From positions 67,844,634 to 67,908,633 of the forward strand of contig OX578139.1 of the NCBI GenBank assembly GCA_951213105.1: a DNA stretch of 64,000 bases, written 5' to 3'. Each line of letters begins with the position of its first letter. The first letter of the stretch is position 1. The translations under genes were made by a program, and so were the position numbers. The DNA is from Amaurobius ferox (taxonomy: Eukaryota; Arthropoda; Arachnida; Araneae; Amaurobiidae). The notes beneath the pieces are model-generated. The model was not told the origin of the DNA, did not search any database, and worked only from the letters and a program-made list of their open reading frames with translations. Shown here one piece after another: positions 33,660 through 46,030 of the stretch.

Positions 33660-33752
33660 GGGCGGCAGTTATGGCAGTGGCTGGAATAGAACCCGGGCCT
33701 ACCGAGTGCAAGTTCAGCGCGCTAACCACTGGGCTACTGCGCCCGAGTCTGA
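33660..33752 (-). mobile_element. tRNA-derived SINE head
   Basis: On the minus strand: GTAGCCCAGTGGTTAGCGC (A-box-like) and, about 25 bases on, GGGTTCTATTCC (B-box-like), giving a tRNA-like 5' region. Sequence around it does not fold into an acceptable tRNA with matching acceptor arms by eye, so it is called a SINE and not a tRNA gene. Confidence 0.65.
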
Positions 33753-33824
33753 CATATGTGTCCAAACTGTTTACATTTTAAAGCATTACAGTTATTAAAA
33801 ATAGAAAAAATTCCACCTTTTTAC

Positions 33825-34910
33825 TTTCCTTATATACATATAATGTATAAGGAGAGTATTGTGACGGGGTCGAAAATTCGAATTCGATTTTTTAACGGGA
33901 CAGCATGTTTGAAGCATCCCTGAACACGGATCAGACGTTTTTGAGATGATGTCTGTGTGTGTGGAGGGGGGATATGTGTGTGTGTGTGGCAATGAGTGTG
34001 ATTGGCAATGAGTGTGTGTGTGTGTGACAATGAGTGTGTGTGCGTGTGGCAATGAATGTGTGTGTGTGTGTGGCAATGAGTGTGTGTGTGTGTAGCAATG
34101 AGTATGTGTCTGTTTGCGGCAATGAGTCTGTGGAGACGATAACTGACGAACGAATGACCGATTCGAACGAAATTTGGTACAAAAATTACAATCCGTAAGT
34201 ACTGGAAGCTTATTGTTTTTAAATGCAATTGAATATTCATAACCCCCTAAATTTTCGAGTGAAATTTTGAAAAAATCATCAACAAGTTAAAACCTTTACT
34301 AAATTTACGCAAATAGACACTTCATATGTAATTTTTCCTGAAAAAACAATTAACATAACTTTAGAATGCTAGCACGAACCGTTCTCGAGATATTGTACAT
34401 TTTCCAAATAAATTTATCAAAGTATCCCATTAATTAAAAGAAATATTAACTAATGAGAATTATGTTCACTTTTGATATGTAATATCATTCGATATATTGA
34501 AAATGAGTGTGTGTTGGTGATATCATTCTACTGGATCTAGCTCGTTCCATTCATGAGACAAGATACTTTGAGTAATATTTTTGTATTTCAACGCCAATAA
34601 TCATTTATCTGCTAAGAATAACTTATTTCTCCATCTATAACGCTTGGTGATTTTGGCTTGGAGTTTGGCGGAATGTCGCCAACTTGGTGACTTTTTTAAA
34701 TGTTGCCAAATTAATGAAAAGCTCTCCCAATGGATAAAAATGAAGCTACATCAATGAAAATGACGACTAATTGAGGAAAATTTAATATCTTGGAAATAAT
34801 ATAAGTATCTACTATAAGAATAACCTATTTCTTCTATTGCAAAAGTAGTAACTTCGTTGCATTATATAAGGAAAGTCATGTGCTGCCCACATCAGATTTT
34901 CAACTGGACA
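33825..34910 (-). repeat. CAGCACATG-family repeat, copy 5, complete
   Basis: Left end: TACTTTCCTTATATACAT with TGTATAAGGAGAGTA, the terminal palindrome. Right end: AAAGTCATGTGCTGCCCACAT, the reverse complement of the head. A complex GT-rich run with GTGTGGCAATGAGTGTG units (about 33,950-34,112) produces three overlapping minus-strand frames rich in His/Thr, which are artefacts. Confidence 0.8.
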
Positions 34911-35941
34911 AGGTGGTTCCTCGAAAGCTGTAACAGGTTTGGAGAAAAAAAATATTTGCACAGAAACTGGACTGCCTACTGAACATTTCTATATCTTATT
35001 GTTTATATTTATGTTTTAAAGTTTAGAAGATATTTCGAGTGAAAGTATGCAAATGAAGCAAAAGCACAGTCAACAAAACTTTTTACTTTTTTCGGAATAA
35101 AAATGTTCAAATAATTAAAATATCGAAATCCTTTTTATACATTCATCAATATTATCCTATTTCCGATAAAACAGGAGGTAAATAATCTGATTATTTTTTC
35201 TATTTGATTCTGTGCAATAAGCTTCAAAACTGTTTGCATTTTTCTTAAAGCTTCGATTTCGACCAGAGATGTCCTGTCCATAAATGTTATCCACATCAAA
35301 AAACTAATTGCAGATATCAGTGCTCAGAAATCTCTGTCTTGCAATTTAAAGCTGATACCTACATTAGAAGAAGGAAAACTGGCTCTCTGCTGTAATTTTT
35401 CAGACCGCTATGGTGTCCGGCATATTCAATTTTACAACGTTAACTTGATTCAAGTTTAAAGGTTTAATTATAGGAAAAGTAAAAAAAATTGTGAACCTGT
35501 GCTCCCATTTGTTACCAACTGTGAACAAAACATTGCAATACTGAGTGAAACCTGTGAGCCAGGGTTGTGTGATATGGATGGATGTGGATTTCATTTTAAC
35601 AAATAATAACATCATAAAGTTGCGGTAAATTTAATTTTAAAAATTTTGAAATTTTCAAGATGGTTTTTTCTTAGAATGTCAACATATGTTAGCATCAAAT
35701 AGCAAAAAGAACTTTATTAGTGGTGAATTGTCTTATAACATTATCTTGTTGTTACTCATATTGCGTTATAATATTGCAACTAATATTGCGACTAATATTG
35801 CGTTTTAATTTAGTTTTTTCTTATTTTTACTTTAATCCGTATTTAAAATTGTCATAAGGTAAATTGTCCCTACCCAAATTTTACTCTACAAGGACTTACC
35901 TTTGATGCCTTCACTTAGGGTGGAGTATGAAAACTTTGGTT

Positions 35942-35994
<53 letters not shown>

Positions 35995-36510
35995 CTTGAT
36001 TAATTCATACAGTTTACTCATAAAATCATTAAATGACACATACGTCTATAACATATTGTTACTATTATATAGAAAATATATACAGTTTCTTTTTTTAAAC
36101 ACAAATGTTCTTTACTAAGATTTGAGTTCTTACTCAAATACTCCTGAATAATCGATATGTATTACGTGCCTTCGTGATCATTATTAACAGATGAAATTTG
36201 GATAAATACCTCATTTTTTTTTTTTGCACTTTGACATTTATTCGAGAACACACTTTGCTGGATGCCTGTGCATACGTGATACGCCACTTGTATTCACTAT
36301 GCATATACTCATCACATTGATGATCCACATTTTATTTGTGCGATCGCAGGAGATTTTTTGATACTCCTAAATTTTTGTGTTTTTAGGATGCTGTCGAGCA
36401 TTGAATCTGCCGACACTTCTCGAAATCTCTGGAACCACTTTTTTCCCCCCTGTGGTTTCATATCACCTCCTCTTATATTTGTTGTTGGTGATGGAGGGGA
36501 TGCACACTGT
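34911..36510. other. AT-rich sequence, no gene seen
   Basis: It holds an AT microsatellite at 35,945-35,993 and nothing else supported. Confidence 0.4.
35945..35993. repeat. AT microsatellite
   Basis: A perfect (AT)n run of about 49 bp, directly seen. Confidence 0.95.
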
Positions 36511-36726
36511 TTAACCTTTTCCTTACGGCGGTACAACAGTTGTACCACTGAAATTCTCTTGAAACTCTCAATCTTCTTCTGAAAACTTGAAGAATGCTTG
36601 CAGTCCTTCTTTCAAGTTTCTCCTAACTGAAGGGGGAACGAGTTACGAACAAAAGACAAGGTCATTGAAGGTGTTTATTTAGAAGGGTGGAATTTTCAGT
36701 TATTTTGCCGTTAAGGAGTTGAAAAA
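36511..36726. mobile_element. possible short inverted-repeat element (piggyBac-type MITE?)
   Basis: Left TTAACCTTTTCCTTACGGC and right GCCGTTAAGGAGTTGAAA are imperfect inverted repeats about 215 bp apart, and the left end begins with TTAA. This could be a piggyBac-like miniature element, but the match is imperfect and a TTAA on the right flank is not clear. Confidence 0.3.
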
Positions 36727-39029
36727 ATGGATTTTTGGAGCCGTGATGTAAAGGAACTATGTGTGAGTTCCAATTGGTTCTCGTGGATGCATTTAAAGTG
36801 CTATTTAGCTTGATCGACATTTGTATTCAAAATGTCAACATGTCGTGCGACAATAATCTATAACAATTTATAATTTATAATAATATATAATTTATAATAA
36901 TTTATAATCAATTTATAATATATTAAATCAATGAAATTGCATTTAATATTTAAGAATTTTCTAACATTTAGGGTCCGTATAAAATGTTGGATTTTGTATT
37001 TTTCCCATAAATAAATTTGTTGTTTTAAATATTTTAATAAGTTAAATTATGACAAAATTTGAAATTTTTTTATAATTGAAATTATATATCTATCACTAAC
37101 TGTTCAGGAAATATAGCTCTTTACAGGACTTTCTGGAACACCCTGTATAAACAAATGGAACAGTCAAAAGTTCCTTTCTGCAAACCTTACATTCCATTCT
37201 AATCCTGTGCTATATCTCCTACTTAGAAAATATGTTATTATATACAAAGAAAATTTTATGTGCTGAATTGCGGAATTGCAAATCTCTCCTCTTAATGTCC
37301 CTGGAGTATCTTTAGTGTTGCTTCTCTAATGCATTTTAATGATACTTGGGTATTCCGGAATTGCAAACGACTTTCTTATAGCAACACCTTAACATATTCG
37401 AAAGAAAATTCAAATTCTGTTTTTTCGTGTCGTATGAATATTAAAGTGTTAATGAAGAGTAAAATCTTAATTTTTAAGTTGGCATTTTTTATGTTGGCAC
37501 ATTTTTTATGTTATGTATAATGTATATCCGCGATTCTTAAACTTTTTGCTGTCACGCGTCCCTTGGAAAAAATCATACGACCTACGCCTTCCATGATGCC
37601 GGACTAAATCAACCAAAACATCATACTCACTGAAATGAATACAACCACGAGCAATGCAACAGCTTTGTGTGAAACAAAACCTGTATTTAAAATAATATTT
37701 AGACTGGTTCAATACACTTAAAGAACACAAGAAATATGCTTTGTGGAATATAGAATATAATTCCACGAAATATGAAACAAATACGTTATTAATAAGTAAA
37801 ATATACTTTGCGCAAAGGATAAGAAAAGCTGGTGCAACGTATATAAGCAGCATGTAGTTAGAAAGAAGGAGCTAAAACTCCTATGGATGGAATGCTTGAA
37901 AATGCCATAACGCTTTGAGAATTATACATATGCATCGATAGTGTTAGTAAAGTTTTTTTCATTTTGTTTCCATTTGCAATTCCTTTGTTTCCATTTGGTA
38001 CAATAGAGAGGCATAGTATTAAGTATATGTATTTTTGATTATTTTAAAATTAATATTCCCTAATTATCTGCATAGTTAATATAGTTAATCAGTATTTTTC
38101 ACAGTTGTAGGATAGAATTCATAAAATAGGGAGATAAAAAGTAAATTGAAAAGTAAAACACCTTTGAATATTCAGGAATATTCTTTATTGCTTCAGTTCT
38201 GCATTGCGCAAATAATTTATTTATATAAAATTAACAGTTTAAATAAATATTTTAAGACCTTCACCATAGAAATACATACAGTGCTAGGGCACTTATAATA
38301 CTGCAGCGCCACCTTAATTATTGTCTCAAATGATATTGGCATTTTCTCAGTAGGGTTTTAACTCTTACCTGCATGATAAACACAAATACAATGGCAATTT
38401 AGCATACGACTGTTTCGAAAATACGCTGTAGCTTCCTTTGCACCTATTTCTCTTTTGGGCTTCGGATTTATTGGTTCTTTTGCACTGACGAAAGTGATTC
38501 AATGTATCTCGAAACAGCTATATTCTGCCTTATCATTTTATTTGTGCTTAAATACATTATTCCTATTATTTCCTTATAATCAACAGACAAATTTTAATAT
38601 GTTCTGTGTTGAAAACCCATTCTCAAGTTTTATCATCCACAGTTAAGGTAATATGCACTATTGGCAATTGGACTAATTTACATTTCCCTTCATCATTTGC
38701 ATAACAGCGAAAAACAAGTTTGAAAAATTTGCCTAATTAGTTTATCAGATATATACAGTGTTTTAATGATTCTGACATGGAAGACATCTGTTGGAAAGTG
38801 GTTGAAACCGTCTGCAGCTTCTAGTAACATGTAGTAGCATTTTGTAGAACAATTTTGCCAAACTAATCTTCATCATCAAACGTCTCTGTATGAAATATCA
38901 GAGGAAATTTCCAGTCCTTGCTTATTCTCAAATTTTGTAAACGTACAATTTTTAGAAGGAATATAGATAAAACAATTCATAGGCTAGAGGCAGCTCATAC
39001 CTTCCCCAGATTCTGTATATACCTACTAT
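36727..39029. other. AT-rich sequence, no gene seen
   Basis: A short run of TTTATAAT units at about 36,855-36,925. No gene supported; the 115-codon minus frame at 37,506-37,853 has no recognisable motif. Confidence 0.4.
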
Positions 39030-39615
39030 GGGGAGACGTACCCCACAGCCTTGATGCATAGGGATTGTATTGTGATGGGGGGTCAAAAATTCTAATTCGA
39101 CTTTTCGAAGGAAGAACATAATTAAAACATCCTTGAACTCGAATCAAACATTTTTGAGAATATGTCTGTATTTGTATGTGAGTGCGTGTGTGAGAGAGAA
39201 AGCGATATCTTACGAACAAATGGAGCGTCTCGAATGGAATTTGGTACGTTTATTTCAATCAGTGAGTACCGGACCACTATTGATTTTAAACACTCAAATG
39301 TTCCCAAAACCACCAATTTTCGAAAGAATTTTTAAAAATTATAAAAAATCAGGACATACAATAATTATTTAATGCTTAATTATGTTATACTTGATTTTTC
39401 ATTTGGAAGCGAGTGACATGAATTTTAGAACGCTAGCTTGAAGCATTCTCGAGATATTGCATGTTTTTCATATAAATTTATCTAAAAAATTACATAAAAT
39501 TGAAAAGTAGTAAATCTTGTCAAATATGTAAAACTCGGTGACTAATTTGATGAAATATCGCCAACCTTTTCTAAATAGTCGAATTTACGAACATATCGTC
39601 AAATTGGCAAACATT
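39030..39615 (-). repeat. CAGCACATG-family repeat, copy 6, diverged and partial
   Basis: It keeps the order TTGTGATGGGG, GAACATAATTAAAACATCC, AATATGTCTGT, GATATCTTACGAACAAATGG and AATTTGGTACG, then a weak GCCAA cassette at about 39,545-39,610. The head and the palindrome are lost. Confidence 0.55.
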
Positions 39616-39639
39616 ATGTTAAAGTTTAAACAAGAAAGA

Positions 39640-40124
39640 TTAATCATGCATGAAACATTGATTATGGAAGAGTTTCCAACTGAAATGTAATTTTATTTAA
39701 ACATCTTTAAAATGCGATACATTCAGCGGCGATATATTTCAAATTATTACAGTACTACAATAATTTATTTTACTTGGAAACTTAAAACTTCTTAAAAAAA
39801 GACAATGCTATAAAAAAAATCAATGCTATGTAAAATCAATGACTATTCCATTCATATAACTAGATTATTCTAGATTCCATAGCTAAATAATTTTGCCATA
39901 AAAGAATTCAGTAATTCTTATACAACTCATCTTACAATCGCATGATTTGTTTACATTCTGCATACGCTAAACTTAGGCTTCTTTGTGGAAATAATAAAAA
40001 TGTAGTGATCATTTAAAATAAAAAATAGTGTAATTGCGTAGACACAGAATTTAATTTAGATGCACAGATAATATTACATCCGTCCTACAGCGCTTTTAGG
40101 ACGGATGTAACACTAAATGCAAAA
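39640..40124 (+). repeat. AACACTTT-family fragment
   Basis: It contains AATCATGCATGAAACATTGA, AAAATGCGATACATTCAGCGG and AGTACTACAATAATTTATTT, then TTAGGACGGATGTAACACT. These blocks recur at about 52,600-53,345, 53,810-55,130 and 57,600-58,010. It is interrupted by copy 7 of the other family. Confidence 0.55.
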
Positions 40125-41045
40125 AATCTGATGTGGGCAGCACATGAGTTTCCTCATATAATGCAATGAATTCGTAGTGAAAAAATATATTAATTTTATA
40201 TCAGATATTTATATTCTTTCCGAGATATTGAATTTTCTTCAATTAGTCGTTATTTTCATTGATTTCGCGTCATTTTTATCTATTTGGAGAATTTTTCGTT
40301 AATTTAGCAACATTTAAAAAAGTCGCCAAGTTGGCGACATTCCACCAAATTCGTCGCCAAAATCTCGAAATGCGTTGTGGACGGAGAAATAAGTTATTCT
40401 TACAGCAGATAAATGACTATTGACGTTCAAATATAAAAGTATTACTCAAAATATCTTTTTTCATGACAGGAACAAGCAAGATCCACGAGAATGCTGTTAC
40501 CAAATTTATCGCATGGTATTATATATGAAAAGTGAACATGTTTCTCAATAGGAAATATTTTTTATTTATTTTATATGACTTTTTGATAATTTTGTTGAAT
40601 AATATGCAATATCTCAGGAACGGTTCATGTTAGCGTTCCAGAATTTGTGTCAATCGTTTTTAATGAAAAATTACATAAGAAATGTCTATTTGCGTAACTT
40701 TATTAGAGGTTTTGATTATTTGACGATTTTTGCAAAATTTCACTCGGAAATTTAGGGGGGATATGAACATTCGATTGCGTATAAAAATAAGAGGCTTCCA
40801 GTGTTTACGGATTGTAATTTTTGTACCAAATTTCGCTCGATTCGGTCCATTCGTTCGTCAGTTATCGTGCATACACACACATACTTTCACACACACACAC
40901 ACACACACAGACAGACATCACCTCAAAAATGTTCGATTCGTGATCAGGGATGCTTGAAACGTGCTCTCCCGTCGAAAACTCGAATTCGAATTTTCAAACC
41001 CGTTACAACACTTTCCTTATACGTTATGTATATAAGGAAAGTTAT
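40125..41045 (+). repeat. CAGCACATG-family repeat, copy 7, complete
   Basis: Head GATGTGGGCAGCACATGAG at 40,130. GCCAAGTTGGCGACATTCC at about 40,323, CA run at about 40,871-40,910, then TCGAAAACTCGAATTCGA. Terminal palindrome ACTTTCCTTATACG with ATAAGGAAAGT ends at about 41,043. It lies between two parts of the AACACTTT family, so it inserted into, or beside, an existing copy. Confidence 0.8.
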
Positions 41046-41560
41046 ATAAGCGTTTCTTAAAAAATCACGATTTTCACTAAGCGACAAAAAAAAAATTGGA
41101 TGCCGTATCTTCTTTTGCAATGAGTCACGTGATCTTTTCATATAATATGGGTATAATATTTATTTCAATTTTTATTTATAAAAGTGCATAATATATTTTG
41201 ATGAAATTTTTTTTACACATTTTACGTCTGAATTTGAATATTTCGTAAAATTTTCAAAACAATTTGTGAATTTTAACTCCGCTTATAAAATGTTTGAAAA
41301 GTTTGGTACCATAGGGTTCAAAGTATTTCATTTTTCAACCCGGGTTCAATCCAAAACTAATTGGGTGATGTTATTCATTTACATTCCTATATGTCCCACA
41401 GACCGTCTCAACACTATACTAAAATTTTATTTTGGTAAAATATTTTTCAGGTAGTTATCATACGAACGGAGAGACAAACAGATAGACAGACAGCCAGACA
41501 GACAGAATAAATAAAGTTATAAACACTTTCAACTATGTTGTAAAGTGTGAAAAATGACGG
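41046..41560 (+). repeat. AACACTTT-family repeat, 3' part
   Basis: It has AATTTGTGAATTTTAACTCCG, GGTTCAAAGTATTTCATTTT, CAATCCAAAACTAATTGGGTG, a CAGA run (about 41,475-41,505) and the end CACTTTCAACTATGTTGTAAAGTGT. The same series is seen at 55,310-55,632 and 62,945-63,262, and reversed at 52,110-52,560 and 55,885-56,335. Confidence 0.75.
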
Positions 41561-42054
41561 CAAATTAATTAATTAATAATTTGCATTCTTTAATATATGG
41601 ACTAAGCATAACAGATGCTACCAATATTTCAAATTGTCAAGTTAGATTTGCTCGAAATAAAAGTTAATTGGGTAATTCGAAATGGTTTTACATGTTGTCA
41701 TCCAGAAAGGTGCCAAATGCTAGTGTATATATTAACGTTAAAAGAATTGTGCTGTGAATCTTGTTTTATCATTATTTTGAATTTAAAGAAGTGAAATTAT
41801 TACATTACGTACGGAAAGTCATATGGTTTGTTCACTTCAGATATTTTTATATCAATTTATTATTTACATTGGACAAATTGAATGAAGATCATCTGCTGTA
41901 TAAGTACAATTGAGTTAATACCGTTGCTAAACAATATTGAACAATTTTCTTTAAATAAAAGTTTCTAATTATAAAAGTTTCTTTAAATAAATGGAAAACT
42001 CGTTTGCGCAATGTAATTTCTATGGAGGGTTTAATTTTACGTGTTTACTTTTTC
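41561..42054. other. unannotated, with a repeat end
   Basis: GGAAAGTCATATGGTTTGTTC at about 41,815 resembles the reversed CAGCACATG head. Otherwise nothing is supported. Confidence 0.4.
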
Positions 42055-42865
42055 TACAATAATTGGTAATATATAGGAAATGTTTCGGAATCGTGTCGAA
42101 AATCGTAACTCGAGTTTTCGACGGATTTACACGTTTTGAGCAATCTAGAATTTGAAAGAACTATTTTTAGCGTGGCGCCCTCTAAAAATATGTGTCTGTG
42201 TCTCTTGCTGTTTGTGTGTCGGTCTGTGTAATGGATCTATACACTCTTGCTAAAAATCTAATTTGGCAAATTTCATAAAATTTCGTAGATAAGTCACTTG
42301 TTTACCTTGGTTCTGATTATATATTGGCACGATTCGAAATAAAAAATAACCTACTTTCCGGGAAAATATCCGGCAAAATGTATGTGTCCGCTCTAGCTAA
42401 GAAATTAATTGACCAGCTTTCACAAAATTTGGTAGATATATCACCTGTGGTGCTGAATAGAATTTTGTACGATTTAGAAAGAAAATAACCTACCTCTTTT
42501 GCGAAATGGCCCACAAAAATTACTGAAGTCTAAAATAAAGGACTATCTGTGTTCAAATGTATCAATTACATGCTTGTTTTATACATAATTTTTGACGACG
42601 AAAAGAATGACTCTAGAGGCAACAGTTCTGGAGATATTTTTGTTTTCGTATTTTTGCATGTCGTTTTTGAAAATATGCCCAGTCGCCAAATAAAATCGAA
42701 AATTTAAGTAAAACTACAAATTCAGCGTAGATTCACATAATTATTATTCGTGTTATTTTGTTCTATATATATTAAACTTAATTTAATAAATTATGAAAAA
42801 GGAAAGAGAAAATAAACTTGAGTCTGTAGGGAAAATTATGTGCTGCTCACATCAGATTTTTTATT
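42055..42865 (-). repeat. CAGCACATG-family repeat, copy 8 (GCGGGCCAT subtype)
   Basis: The reverse complement has the head GATGTGAGCAGCACATAATTT (about 42,838-42,860), then a diverged GTGGGCCATTTCGC block, and TCGAAAACTCGAGTTACGAT near the other end, matching copy 1 at 1,131-1,975. Confidence 0.65.
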
Positions 42866-42898
42866 AATGCGTCAATAACCTCCTTTCCTTAAAACTCT

Positions 42899-43300
42899 AA
42901 ACATAGATGGGGTTATTCACAATAAAGTAGAAAATAACCATTTCAGATTAAAAAAAAATATATCTGTTAAAATATACGGATTTGCATACTGAACAGGCAA
43001 ACATAGATGGGGGTTATTCACAATAAAGTAGAGAATAACTATATCAGATTTGAAAAAAAAAATATGTGTTAGAATGAACGGATTTGTACACGGAACAAGA
43101 AAACATAGATGGCGGGTTATTGGCAATAAAGTAGAGAATAACCATACCAGATTTGATAAATATATCTATTACAATGTATGGATTTGTACACTGAACAGAC
43201 AAACATATGGGGGGTTATTCACAATAAAGTAGAGAAAAACTATATTAGATTTGAAAAAAAATTACATCTGTTACAATGTACTGATTTGTACACGAAACAA
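42899..43300. repeat. 100-bp tandem array, four units
   Basis: AAACATAGATGG (or AAACATATGG) starts each unit at 42,899, 42,999, 43,100 and 43,200. Each unit contains GTTATTC...GAATAAC, an inverted repeat able to form a small hairpin, then an A-run and GGATTTG(T/C)A. Small frames on both strands here are repeat artefacts. Confidence 0.9.
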
Positions 43301-44828
43301 GAAAACAAACCGACAAATAAACTTTCTCTTGTTTTATAATATATAAAGATTTGCGTATTTTCAAAGCCTCGTCATATTATCTACTTACTCTCAGCAAACA
43401 AAAGTTCATTATTATTCCTGCTGTTTGTCTTTCTTGTTTATTTTTTCACATTTAGTTGTTTTAGTTTTTTTTCTTGTTGATTGGTTATTCAGTTTTCCGA
43501 AATTATTTGTCGTTTCATTTGTAAATACCTCTTTTTCCAAAGGTAGTTTTGTACTTTTTTCGATAAGCAGTTATTTCTTCTTCTTACTGTTCTGTGTTTC
43601 AATGTGAATCAATGTTTATGGTTTAAAATTAGCATTAGTATTTCTGTTTTCTTGAAGCAAACTCTGAATAAGGTCTAGGTTATACATTTTTCTATACCAA
43701 TCTATGAAGTTAATGGTGAAACGTGTAATATGAAACCTATCATCATTTCTTTTAATCAATTAAATTTCATTTGTAAGCACCTATTCAAAATCTAACATTT
43801 AAACAGAAATTCTTTTAAATTAATATCTGCATTTTAGCTTTCTAATGGCTTAGATAATTTATAAAATACAGTTCATTGAAATGTATATTAAGTTTATTAT
43901 ATGCTAGTTTAATAGTTTTGATGTTTTTTATGTACGTAAAACTGACTTGTGTCTGTTTTTGTTTTTTCTGTATTCTGAAAACAAATAATTTCTTCAGTTC
44001 CATTGCCAAAATTACTATAATATATATTTCATCGTTTCAAATTTTTAAATCATTACTTCCAAAACCCAATGTTTGACATCTACATATGATTCCTATTTGA
44101 AAGCTAATTTCTCTTAGGGCTTGTTATTTTATATGAAAACAATGTTTCAACAATCATTGGCGAATGGATTTGTTACAACGACTTTAACATCATCTTTTCT
44201 TTTAAAGTCTGATAACATTTTCATGATATTAAGTATGATTTGTTCTTACTGTTTCCCACGACGGCTATTTTCAGCATTATGATATTTAATACTGAGATAT
44301 TATTGGACTTTTTCTTTAATATCAGATAACAGTACAGTAAGACAGATAACAATAGAGTATAGCTACAGAAGTGACATTTATTGAGAAGACATTTTATGAC
44401 AAATAGTATATCGTTAAAACAGAACTCGTTTCAGTAAGAAATATTACATACAATTATCTGTAGTGCCGGATTTTATTTTTTTTTTGCAGGCACGACGTGT
44501 TTAGTAAAACAATTTGACAGGGTCTTATCAATAAAACTATACTTTTATATAAATATTAAAAAATGGTTGTGCAAAGTATAATTTCTATCTAGTAAATGTT
44601 TAAATACAGAGAACTTGCATAATAGTTTGGGAGCTAGCTAGCTCCACATGTACCCATACCAATATTTCGACAAAATTTTATATATACCTTAGTGGATACT
44701 GAAATTTTTGAAGGATGTCTCATAGAGAAAAAAAACAGTGGTTTCAATTTGAAGAATTCGAAATCGTTTTGCGTGAATAGCATCTTTCTTTGTGAGTGGT
44801 ATGTCTCTATTTTCAAAATAATTCATAA
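43301..44828. other. AT-rich sequence, no gene seen
   Basis: The 60- and 66-codon plus frames at 43,425-43,607 and 43,876-44,076 are Phe/Leu/Ser-rich because of T-runs. No gene supported. Confidence 0.4.
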
Positions 44829-44919
44829 TACACTATATGGTGAAAAGTATCTGGATACCTACCGTTGTGGAATCAGAGAGGCATATTGCACATATTAATA
44901 GAACGCTAGGGCCACCTTT

Positions 44920-46030
44920 TGCAGCAATCACAGCCTGCGCTTTTCTGGGGAGACTTTCCACCAGCTTTTAAAGTATTTCAGCAGGAATTGCCTCCCATAT
45001 GGCGATGAGAGCCGCAGTAAGTCCGGCAGTAAGATGGACGATTTGGCCTGGCGCGTAATTTCCAGTTTATCACAGAGGTGTTCAATTGGATTCAGATCGG
45101 GAGTATGTTGTTGTTTTTGAGACCCAGACCGTCCGACCTACCAGAAAGGTGTAGGGTAACCATTTGGACGGCCGGGGGCTGATCGGGACTATGTGAAGGC
45201 CAGTCTTATTTTTCAACACCCATCTCTGCAAACCACGTCTGTACTGCCTTCGCTGTATGGGTGGAACAGTTACCCTGTTGATACAGAGACAATCCTTCCC
45301 CGAACTGCTACAAGAGAGATCGAAGTGCATAGTTGTCAAGAATGTCAACATGTATTGCAGCATTCATGTTTACCGCCACAGGAACTAAGGGGTACAGGCC
45401 GAACCCTTAAAAGCAGCCATAAACCATGACGTCGCCTCCACAAAACTTCACAGATGGCGCAATACATTATACACTCGGGCAGGAAGCGTTCACCTGACAT
45501 CCATCAAACCCAGACAAATACGTCGGACTGCCTGCGAGTGCAGCGGGATTCATCACTCCAAAGTACTTGTTTCCACTGCTCCACAGTCCAATGGCATTGA
45601 GCTTTGCACCACTGCAACCAACGTTTCGCATTGACTGTACTAATGTTGGGCTTGCGAGCTGTTGCACGACTGTGGAAACCCATTTTTTCAACTCCAGACG
45701 AACAATCCTGGTACTGCAGATGACGCCAGATGCATTTTGGAACTCATCAGGGACAGCTGCGACCGGGGCCTTGCGATTCTTCCTCACCACCCTCTTCAGT
45801 GTTCGACAGCTGCTATCTGTGAATTTCTGCCGCCTACCACTTCGTTTTCCTGCAGTTGTAGATCGCAGACGTGTCCATTTTACAATGATATCACTTACCG
45901 TTGATCGAGGCACCTGCACCAATGCCGAAATGTCATGAACTGATTTGTTGCAACGGTGGCATTCAGTTATCATGCCACATACAAAATCACTCAGCTTTGC
46001 CGACTTACTCATTGTTTTTCTAACGCACAT
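44920..46030 (-). pseudogene. Tc1-like transposase pseudogene
   Basis: The longest frame starts at 46,030 with an upstream in-frame Met; the family-like start is MSKSAKLSDF seven codons later. It shows the paired-type helix-turn-helix (DISALVQVPRSTVSDIIVKW) and a GRKR/GRRQ-like linker. The sense then slips frame before the first catalytic Asp: QWKQVLWSDES lies in another frame near 45,575. Further on, the block that should carry the second Asp reads YQQGNCSTHTAK, with Gly in its place, and there are several stops. The third-acid region (SPD...NPIEH) is split by the SINE insertion. So the DDE enzyme is dead by frameshift, nonsense, active-site loss and insertion. No other host or element gene is nearby. 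Confidence 0.88.
45095..45193 (-). mobile_element. short SINE piece nested in the Tc1 element
   Basis: The insert 45,108-45,180 is flanked by GATCGGGAGTATG (45,095-45,107) and GATCGGGACTATG (45,181-45,193), a 13-bp target-site duplication with one mismatch. On the minus strand it is the last ~70 bp of the SINE seen at 16,696-16,896: the GGTCGGACGGTC 3' hairpin and an AACAACAA tail. It is severely 5'-truncated. Confidence 0.88.

Noticed and set aside
33660..33752. Genuine tRNA gene
   Set aside because: A- and B-box-like motifs are present but no convincing acceptor stem and anticodon arm; it matches SINE heads.
33795..34240. Three overlapping His/Thr-rich open frames
   Set aside because: They are translations of a GT/CA-rich microsatellite in three phases.
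42899..43300. CRISPR-like regular repeat
   Set aside because: The whole 100-bp unit is repeated without unique spacers, and this is eukaryotic DNA.
45193..45938. Plus-strand frames of 78-123 codons
   Set aside because: They are antisense to the Tc1 transposase remnant.
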